Assembly: GCA_017881145.1 (NCBI GenBank)
Contig: JADGRG010000733.1
Coordinates: 1-10,989 of the forward strand
DNA length: 10,989 bases
Reading direction: 5' to 3'
Source: Sandaracinaceae bacterium
GTDB taxonomy: Bacteria > Myxococcota_A > Polyangia > Polyangiales > JAFGIB01
In this document: piece by piece, positions 5,745 to 10,989 of the stretch
Numbering within the stretch: position 1 is the stretch's first letter
How the letters are laid out: each line of letters starts with the position of its first letter
The notes under the pieces: model-generated
The model's input: the letters and a program-made list of their open reading frames with translations, nothing else
What the model was told of the DNA's origin: nothing
The model's database searches: none
Made by a program: the position numbers and the translations under genes

Positions 5745-8700
5745 TCAGTTGAACAGGCGCGTCCAGATGTTGCCGTTGACGCCGCTTGCGCCTGCGGCAT
5801 CGCGGAAGTCGATGAAGACCACGCTGAGCTGGTTCGTGGTCGACGCGGCCAGCGCCGTCGGTGACTGACTGTCGGCCGATGCACCCGCTGCAGGCGAACC
5901 CGTGTCGATGTCCGCACGCAACACCGATGCGTCGGGGCGCCAGGTGTTGCCGCCATCGAGCGACTGGTTCGCCAGGATTGCCGCCAGCGGCGAACGCGGG
6001 TCGCGCCAGGTGACGAACACGCGAGAGCCCTGCCCGAATGCGACCGACGGTGCATAGGCGGCCACCGCGCCGAGGCCGTTGCCCGTGTCGACACGCGGCG
6101 TCGAGACCGGCCAGGTCATTCCCGCATCGACCGAGTGAGTGAAGCGGATGTTGGGCTGACCGCTGCGGCGATCCTCCCAGCCCACGATCACCGTGCCGCT
6201 ACGAGCGGCGAGCGACGGCGCCGACGCATCCGAGAGAGTTCCGTCGGGGTCGACGATCTGGCCGTCGTTCTTGCCGGCGATCTGGGTCCAGGTCACGCCC
6301 GCATCGCTGCTGGCTGCGACCCGGATGGTCTTGGCGGCGGCGCGTAGGTCCGCCCAGCCGACGTAGACGTTGGTGCCTTCGGCAGCGATGGTGATCTGCT
6401 CGGCGCTGGCATGGGCCACGGTCGTGGGTTGCAACACCTGGGTGTTGCTCATCGCCGACGGCGAGCCCGTCAGGCTGATGCGCGCGACGTAGGCCTGCGC
6501 GAGTCCGCTGGTCCGCTTGTCGCGCCAGGCGACATACACCATGCCAGCACCATCCGTGGCGATCGCAGGTTGCTCGCCGAGACCCGAGCCTGCGCCTGCA
6601 TTCACCTGAATCGGCGTCGCGCGCCAGGTGGCGCCGCCGTCTAGCGAGTAGGTCAGGCGCACATCGCGCGTCGGCGTCGCGGCTGGACCGCCGACCTCGC
6701 TCCACACCACGGCCAGCCAGTCCTTGTTCGCGCCACTGAGATCCGCTTTTGCGACCACACCGATCGACGAGAAGCAGTCGATGCCGGTGCTACCCGGATT
6801 CCAGACCTGCACCGCAGGTCCCCAGGCTGCGTAACTGCTCCCTGTGGATGGGACCACGTTGATGCGGCGGTTGCCGGCGCTGAAGAGCGAGTACGAGAGG
6901 AAGGCGCGACCCTTGCGCATGAAGATGTGCGGCTCGACGCTGCTCGCTGCCGTTGCAGCCACGTCCGCGACACCCCAGCTCGTGCCGCCGTCGGTCGATG
7001 CGCGCGTGTAGATGAGCGCAGAGCCGGAGCGACTGTTGGAGTAGGCCGTCACGAAGTCGTCGCCGACTTGCGCCGTGCTGAGCTGGAACGACTCTGCGGC
7101 GCCTTGTGCCGGCAGGTTGGTCGCATCGACGCGATCGAGGCGACGCGGCGCGCTGGACGCGAACACGCAACCTTCGTCGACGCTGCCATTGCAGTTCTCG
7201 TCGGTGCCGTTGCCCGCAGCGGTGCCATTGCAGATCTCCGCCGCTGGAGTCACGCCGCCGAGGCAGAGCACCTGATCGGTCGTGGCATTGCCGGGTGTCA
7301 CTGGAGCACAGGCGGTCAGGCCCTGTTTGCAGATACCAACGGTCGAGCCGCAGGACTTGCCCACCGCCGAGTCCTGCAGGTTGTCGTCGATGATGCCGTT
7401 GCAGTCGTCGTCCGCGCCGTTGCAGAGCTCATTCTTCGGATCCACCTCGCCCAAGCAAGCGATCTTGTCGCCGGCTTCTGGCGTGTTGCCGGAGAGCGTC
7501 ACGTCTTGGTTCAGCGCATTCACGCAGGCACGCTTGCCAAACTTGCAGACGCCGGTCTGCGACACTCCGCACGCCGTACCGGTGCCGGGCAGATACCCGC
7601 CGGTTGGAGCGTTATCTATCACGCCGTCGCAGTCGTCATCGATTCCGTTGCAGGTTTCGATGGTCGGCTGGGTCAGGGGAACGCAGGTGTTTTTGTCGGT
7701 GGTGAGGTCCTTGCCGGTCTGCGGCATGCACCGATAGGCACCGGCTTGACAGGCACCGGACATGCTGCTCGTACAGCTGCCACTGGAGTCGGTCAGACTA
7801 TCGTCGATGATGCCGTCGCAGTCGTCGTCGAGTCCGTTGCAGGTCTCGAGCGCAGTCGGGAACACGGGGCACTTGTAACAGGCACTCGAACCCACCTGCC
7901 GGTACCCGGTGGGGCAGCTATCGATCGCACAGTTCGAGATATCGCAGCTGCCGGGAGTCACCACGTTGCACTTGACGTTGGCCGCTGGATAGAAAAGCGT
8001 GCAGCTGCAGCCGCAGACCCCGCAGTTGGTCGGATCGCTTGCGAGGTTGAAACCCTCGTCGATCCGACCATTGCAGTTGTTGTCCTTGCCGTCGCAGACC
8101 TCGGCGCCGCTCGGCGTGCAAGCATAGCTGCAGCCCTGCTTGGTGTTGGCCAAGTCGTAGTGCCCACTCAGGCACTGTCCGAAGTTGCAGGTTCCGTTGG
8201 CCTGACACACACCCGTCGCAAAGGGGAAGTTGCACTGCGATGAGCAGTTGTAGTTGCAGCCATCCTGAATGTTGCCGGTGTTGTTGATGAACCCGTCGAA
8301 GCACTTGCCCGGAACGCAGGCTCCGCTCTTGCACTCCGGCTGAGTGTTCAGAAACGCTCCATCGCAGGAGTGTCCACACGCGCCGCAGTTCACAGGGTCG
8401 CTGGAGAGGTCCGGCGTTATCTTGCCATCGCAGTCGTTGTCGTGACCGCAGGTGTCCTTGCCGCCGTTAACCAGCACACACTCGCAGTTGGGAAGCGGCT
8501 TCGACTGATCCGGACCAAAGCCTTGATCACAGACGGGCTGGCAAACACCCTTGACGCACTTGGCGATGGCATTGCCGAAGCGGCAGGCGTTGCCGACCGT
8601 TCCGCAGTTCATGGAGTCATTCGCAAAGTCGCAAGCGTCGTTCGCGTGGCTTGGCCCGAGACAGGCGACGTCAGTGCCGGTGCACTGCGTGGCCTTATCG

Positions 8701-9131
8701 GCCGTCTTGACGCAGTAGTACTCACAGCCGTCGCCGGTAGCGGTGCTGACGTCGCCGTTCAGGTCGTAGTAATTGGCCGCGCAGCTATAGGCGCAGACGC
8801 CGAACACGCATGCCGTGTTCGCGCCCGGCACGGTCGCGCAGGCGCGTCCGCATGCTCCACAGTTGCTCGGGTCCGTGTTCGTGTCACGCCCGTAGCACTG
8901 GATGAGAGCGTTGAGGCCTCCATCGGGCAGTGCAGCATCGAAGCCGGACGAACCGAAGCCACCGCCGCCAAAGCCCGGAGAGCTGAAGCCGGCATCGCTG
9001 CTGACGGCTGCATCCGACCTCTTTGCGCAGTTGAAGCAGAAGGGATCGACCCTGCAACTCTGCAGGCATGCCGCCGCTGCGCAGACCAGCGCAGCCATGG
9101 ATACCTGCGAAAGCCAAGAACGCCGGATCAC
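5745..9131 (-). CDS. Large surface lipoprotein: Cys-rich and MopE-type metal-binding repeats plus Asp-box beta-propeller
   Basis: This is a 1128-residue exported lipoprotein. The signal runs MIRRSWLSQVSMAALVCAA to the lipobox LQSC (Cys26). A Gly/Ser/Phe-rich linker follows. Residues ~60-420 are Cys-rich, with three NCGxCGxxC modules (NCGACGRAC, NCGACGHSC, NCGVCGCSC). Six MopE-type motifs lie at about residues 231 (DNDCDG), 350 (DNNCNG), 435 and 498 (DDDCDG), 574 (DDDCNG) and 644 (DENCNG). Their DxDxDGxxD spacing is EF-hand/thrombospondin-3-like, so calcium binding is plausible; copper binding is known for MopE itself. Residues ~655-1128 form a sialidase-like propeller with five Asp boxes at about 712, 829, 941, 1000 and 1057 (for example SLDGGATW); I see no sialidase active-site Arg triad. 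The GTG start at 9131 overlaps the upstream stop (GTGA) and has AAGGAG 8 bases before it. Likely role: adhesion or glycan binding on the cell surface, by inference. Confidence 0.85.
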   Translation of the reverse strand: MIRRSWLSQVSMAALVCAAAACLQSCRVDPFCFNCAKRSDAAVSSDAGFSSPGFGGGGFGSSGFDAALPDGGLNALIQCYGRDTNTDPSNCGACGRACATVPGANTACVFGVCAYSCAANYYDLNGDVSTATGDGCEYYCVKTADKATQCTGTDVACLGPSHANDACDFANDSMNCGTVGNACRFGNAIAKCVKGVCQPVCDQGFGPDQSKPLPNCECVLVNGGKDTCGHDNDCDGKITPDLSSDPVNCGACGHSCDGAFLNTQPECKSGACVPGKCFDGFINNTGNIQDGCNYNCSSQCNFPFATGVCQANGTCNFGQCLSGHYDLANTKQGCSYACTPSGAEVCDGKDNNCNGRIDEGFNLASDPTNCGVCGCSCTLFYPAANVKCNVVTPGSCDISNCAIDSCPTGYRQVGSSACYKCPVFPTALETCNGLDDDCDGIIDDSLTDSSGSCTSSMSGACQAGAYRCMPQTGKDLTTDKNTCVPLTQPTIETCNGIDDDCDGVIDNAPTGGYLPGTGTACGVSQTGVCKFGKRACVNALNQDVTLSGNTPEAGDKIACLGEVDPKNELCNGADDDCNGIIDDNLQDSAVGKSCGSTVGICKQGLTACAPVTPGNATTDQVLCLGGVTPAAEICNGTAAGNGTDENCNGSVDEGCVFASSAPRRLDRVDATNLPAQGAAESFQLSTAQVGDDFVTAYSNSRSGSALIYTRASTDGGTSWGVADVAATAASSVEPHIFMRKGRAFLSYSLFSAGNRRINVVPSTGSSYAAWGPAVQVWNPGSTGIDCFSSIGVVAKADLSGANKDWLAVVWSEVGGPAATPTRDVRLTYSLDGGATWRATPIQVNAGAGSGLGEQPAIATDGAGMVYVAWRDKRTSGLAQAYVARISLTGSPSAMSNTQVLQPTTVAHASAEQITIAAEGTNVYVGWADLRAAAKTIRVAASSDAGVTWTQIAGKNDGQIVDPDGTLSDASAPSLAARSGTVIVGWEDRRSGQPNIRFTHSVDAGMTWPVSTPRVDTGNGLGAVAAYAPSVAFGQGSRVFVTWRDPRSPLAAILANQSLDGGNTWRPDASVLRADIDTGSPAAGASADSQSPTALAASTTNQLSVVFIDFRDAAGASGVNGNIWTRLFN

Positions 9132-10989
9132 AGGGAGCGCTCCTTGCGGGCGATCGTGCTTCTGCGGCGCCAGAAGAGCGCGAGCCCAACCAGGAGCCAC
9201 GGGCTCGCGTCAACGCCGCTGCGGCCAGACGCCGGAGCGGCCGCACAGGAAAAGCCACCGCCGCCAGTCGCGACGGCGTAGCGGTTGTGCGAAGTCGTGG
9301 TGCCGACAGTGCCGGCGGCGCCCTGATTGCCGACGCCCGTGCCGATGCCGGCGCCCGTGCTGCCATCGACACTGCCACCGAGGCCAAGCGGCTGGCCGCT
9401 GCTCCCGCCGTCGGGCAGAGCTCCGCCCGCCGCGCCCGCCGCGCCCGCGCCGCCCTGGCCGTTGCCGCCGTTAGCTGCGGCACCGTCGCTCACCATGCCG
9501 CCATCCGCAAGCGACGGTGGCACACAGTAGCCGGAGACGCAGACCAGGCCTCCGGGACAGCTCGAAAACTCGCTCACGGTGCAAGGCACACTGCACTGCC
9601 CGAGTTGGTTGCACTTCTGGTTGGGGTCCGGACAGGGCCCGTCCGTATCGGGCTTTCCGTCGCAGTCGTTGTCCTTGACGCTGCAAACCTTGGCGCGCGG
9701 CGGCACACCGCCGCTGCACTTGAGCGCGGCTGCGCACTTGCTACCTTGCACACAGAGCACCTTACCGGGGCGGCACTCTCCCAAGAGCGGCAGCATCAAG
9801 CCTGACGGACTACCCTCGGGGACGCAGTCTGCGCCGGTGCCGGGCACGTGGTCGTCGACCACGCCGTTGCAGTCGTCGTCCACGCCGTTGCACGATTCGG
9901 CGCTGCCGGGCACCTCGCCGACGCAGACCTTTTGGTCCGCAGCATCGCCCTTGTTACCGGGGATCGAGGTGTTCTGGCCGGAGCTGTTCACGCAGTGCAG
10001 AACACCCTGCACGCAAGCGCTGTTCTGACAGATCGCCGAGTTGACCAGCGTCGCACCACATGGGCCACCGACGTCGACGGGATTGTCGTCGATCACACCG
10101 TTGCAGTTGTCGTCCTTGCCGTCGCAATACTCCACACTACCGCCAGACGCGCCGGAGCAAGCGATGATACCGTTCTTGCACACGGTGGTGCCGGCTCCGC
10201 AGACGCTGGTGCAGGCAGCGCCGACGCCCGGCAACGTTCCGTTGTCGACAATCCCGTCGCAGTTGTCGTCCTTGCCGTTGCAGGTCTCGGCCTGCGGCAC
10301 GACCTCGCCGATGCACGCCAGCTTGTCCGTGCTGTCCGGCGGGTTGCCCGGCAGCGAAATATCCTTACCCTGGCTGTTCTGACAGTAGCTGGTGCCAGGC
10401 GCGCACGTGCCAATGCCCCATTTGGCAGGAAAGCTTCCGCAAGGCTGTCCGACGTCGATTGGGCTGTCGTCGAGCGTGCCGTTGCAGTTGTCGTCCAGAC
10501 CGTTGCACTTCTCGGGCAGCGGGAACGCAAAGCCCACGCAGACCTTGGTGCCATTGATGCAGAGCTCGTGACCGCCGCCGCAACTGGCGATGTTCTGCGG
10601 CGTGCAGTTGGCGGATAGGTCCGTGGGGCTTTCGTCGACCACGCCGTTGCAGTTGTCGTCCAGACCGTTGCAGAGCTCGGCCGAAGGCGCCACTTCACCG
10701 ACGCAAACTTTGCTGTCGTTCGCGCCACCCACCACACCGGGCTTGCTGGTGTCCTGCCCCGAGCTGTTCTGGCAGACCAGGATGCCCGGCTTGCACACGC
10801 CCTTGGCCCAATCCGACGGAAACGATCCGCAGGGCGTGCCCACGTCGGTCGCGTTCTCGTCTATCACACCGTTACAGTTGTCGTCCTTGCCGTTGCAGAT
10901 CTCCGGTTGCGGCGCGACGCTCTGCACGCAGACCAGCCCGGCGGCACCTGCGCACTGTACCTGCGCCTTACAGATGCCGAGCGTCGAGG
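9128..10989 (-). CDS. MopE-type repeat protein with MYXO-CTERM-like sorting tail (5' end beyond right edge)
   Basis: About 619 C-terminal residues are visible; the frame stays open through position 10989, so the start is outside. Seven MopE-type motifs appear: five DDNCNG/DDNCDG, one DDDCNG and one DNDCDG, nearly all introduced by CNG(K/L)D. Between them are Cys-containing spacers such as DVGxPCGSFP, NSxGxD and CxGEVxPxAExC. After the last motif and a short Cys cluster (CTVSEFSSCPGGLVCVSGYC) comes a Gly/Ala/Ser linker (GGNGQGGAGAAGAAGG and on). The end reads GGGGFSCAAAPASGRSG, then SPWLLVGLALFWRRR, then TIARKERSL. A Cys, a hydrophobic helix and an Arg cluster at the extreme C-terminus are the MYXO-CTERM layout, which myxosortase processes for outer-surface lipid anchoring. 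The Cys codon is at 9245-9247. The stop overlaps the next gene's start, so the two are translated together. Function is inferred as surface display with divalent metal binding. Confidence 0.85.
   Translation of the reverse strand, partial: STLGICKAQVQCAGAAGLVCVQSVAPQPEICNGKDDNCNGVIDENATDVGTPCGSFPSDWAKGVCKPGILVCQNSSGQDTSKPGVVGGANDSKVCVGEVAPSAELCNGLDDNCNGVVDESPTDLSANCTPQNIASCGGGHELCINGTKVCVGFAFPLPEKCNGLDDNCNGTLDDSPIDVGQPCGSFPAKWGIGTCAPGTSYCQNSQGKDISLPGNPPDSTDKLACIGEVVPQAETCNGKDDNCDGIVDNGTLPGVGAACTSVCGAGTTVCKNGIIACSGASGGSVEYCDGKDDNCNGVIDDNPVDVGGPCGATLVNSAICQNSACVQGVLHCVNSSGQNTSIPGNKGDAADQKVCVGEVPGSAESCNGVDDDCNGVVDDHVPGTGADCVPEGSPSGLMLPLLGECRPGKVLCVQGSKCAAALKCSGGVPPRAKVCSVKDNDCDGKPDTDGPCPDPNQKCNQLGQCSVPCTVSEFSSCPGGLVCVSGYCVPPSLADGGMVSDGAAANGGNGQGGAGAAGAAGGALPDGGSSGQPLGLGGSVDGSTGAGIGTGVGNQGAAGTVGTTTSHNRYAVATGGGGFSCAAAPASGRSGVDASPWLLVGLALFWRRRSTIARKERSL
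9140..9145 (-). promoter_or_regulatory. Ribosome binding site for the coupled GTG start
   Basis: AAGGAG on the minus strand lies 8 bases before the GTG at 9131, inside the last codons of the upstream gene, whose TGA (9130-9128) overlaps the GTG. It rules in the GTG over an in-frame start at 9200, which would overlap the upstream gene by 73 bp and add 23 residues ahead of the signal peptide. Confidence 0.7.
9663..10880 (-). repeat. Alternating A/B tandem repeat encoding MopE-type units
   Basis: The codons for the motif centre (cagttgtcgtc or close variants on the plus strand) recur at 9663, 9870, 10104, 10260, 10485, 10650 and 10875. Spacings are 207, 234, 156, 225, 165 and 225 bp, all multiples of three. 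Long (75-78 residue) and short (52-55 residue) units alternate, giving a higher-order period of 381-390 bp (127-130 residues). Long units share the DVGxPCG...NSxGxD...CxGEV pattern; short ones carry a CxxG(T/H)xxCxNG pattern. Confidence 0.75.

Noticed and set aside
6927..8243. 438-codon plus-strand open frame antisense to the propeller lipoprotein
   Set aside because: Its repetitive AVAVVV stretches are just the complement of the DDDCDG codons; there is no start signal or family pattern.
8370..9281. 303-codon plus-strand open frame across the junction of the two surface genes
   Set aside because: Antisense to two well-supported genes, low-complexity Ala/Arg/Val composition, no ribosome site.
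9640..10900. CRISPR-like regular repeats
   Set aside because: Repeat spacing is codon-phased and encodes MopE-type motifs; the repeats are imperfect and far apart.
10925..10927. GTG as start of the right-hand repeat protein
   Set aside because: The same frame continues upstream to the window edge with repeat-like, Cys-containing sequence (LGICKAQVQCAG), so the true start lies outside.

Overview
The window looks like part of a myxobacterial (Myxococcota, probably Polyangia-type) chromosome. The base composition is very GC-rich. Two adjacent secreted proteins carry tandem MopE-type Asp/Cys metal-binding motifs, and one of them ends in a MYXO-CTERM-like Cys/hydrophobic/Arg sorting tail. The chloroplast-like enoyl-ACP reductase and the PtsP-like GAF protein fit that assignment. 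It is an inference from gene content, not a database match.

Layout, left to right. Positions 1-374 (-) hold the N-terminal third of a plant-type enoyl-ACP reductase (fabI). It lies 46 bp downstream of a CPBP (Abi) family membrane protease (421-1305, -). A divergent spacer contains a good sigma70-type promoter that places a GAF/enzyme I-like protein (1449-2738, +) on an almost leaderless transcript. That protein keeps the GAF and N-terminal EI parts but has lost the phospho-accepting His and the PEP-binding barrel, so it looks like a sensor rather than a phosphotransferase. A convergent gene (2900-3409, -) encodes a lipoprotein with one CXXCH haem site.

From about 3470 to 4178 lies a patch of gene debris. 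It holds the C-terminal end of a phosphoesterase-like exported protein (-) and a cyclic-nucleotide-binding/DUF1003 gene (+) that appears to have lost its middle, leaving the two ends in different frames. An intact class II Fic protein follows (4234-5454, -). Upstream of it, 5539-5582 carries a near-perfect operator-like palindrome plus a third half-site, then the C-terminal tail of an AraC-type regulator (ending at 5736).

The right half (5745-10989, -) is one translationally coupled pair. The upstream gene runs off the right edge. It encodes a protein built of alternating long and short MopE-type repeats, a Gly/Ala-rich linker and a MYXO-CTERM-like tail. Its stop overlaps the GTG start of a large lipoprotein (1128 aa) that combines Cys-rich modules, six MopE-type motifs and a C-terminal Asp-box beta-propeller. 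The two products are probably displayed together on the outer envelope, one anchored by myxosortase processing and the other by lipidation. This pair is the most interesting system in the window. Its ligand and function cannot be read from sequence alone.
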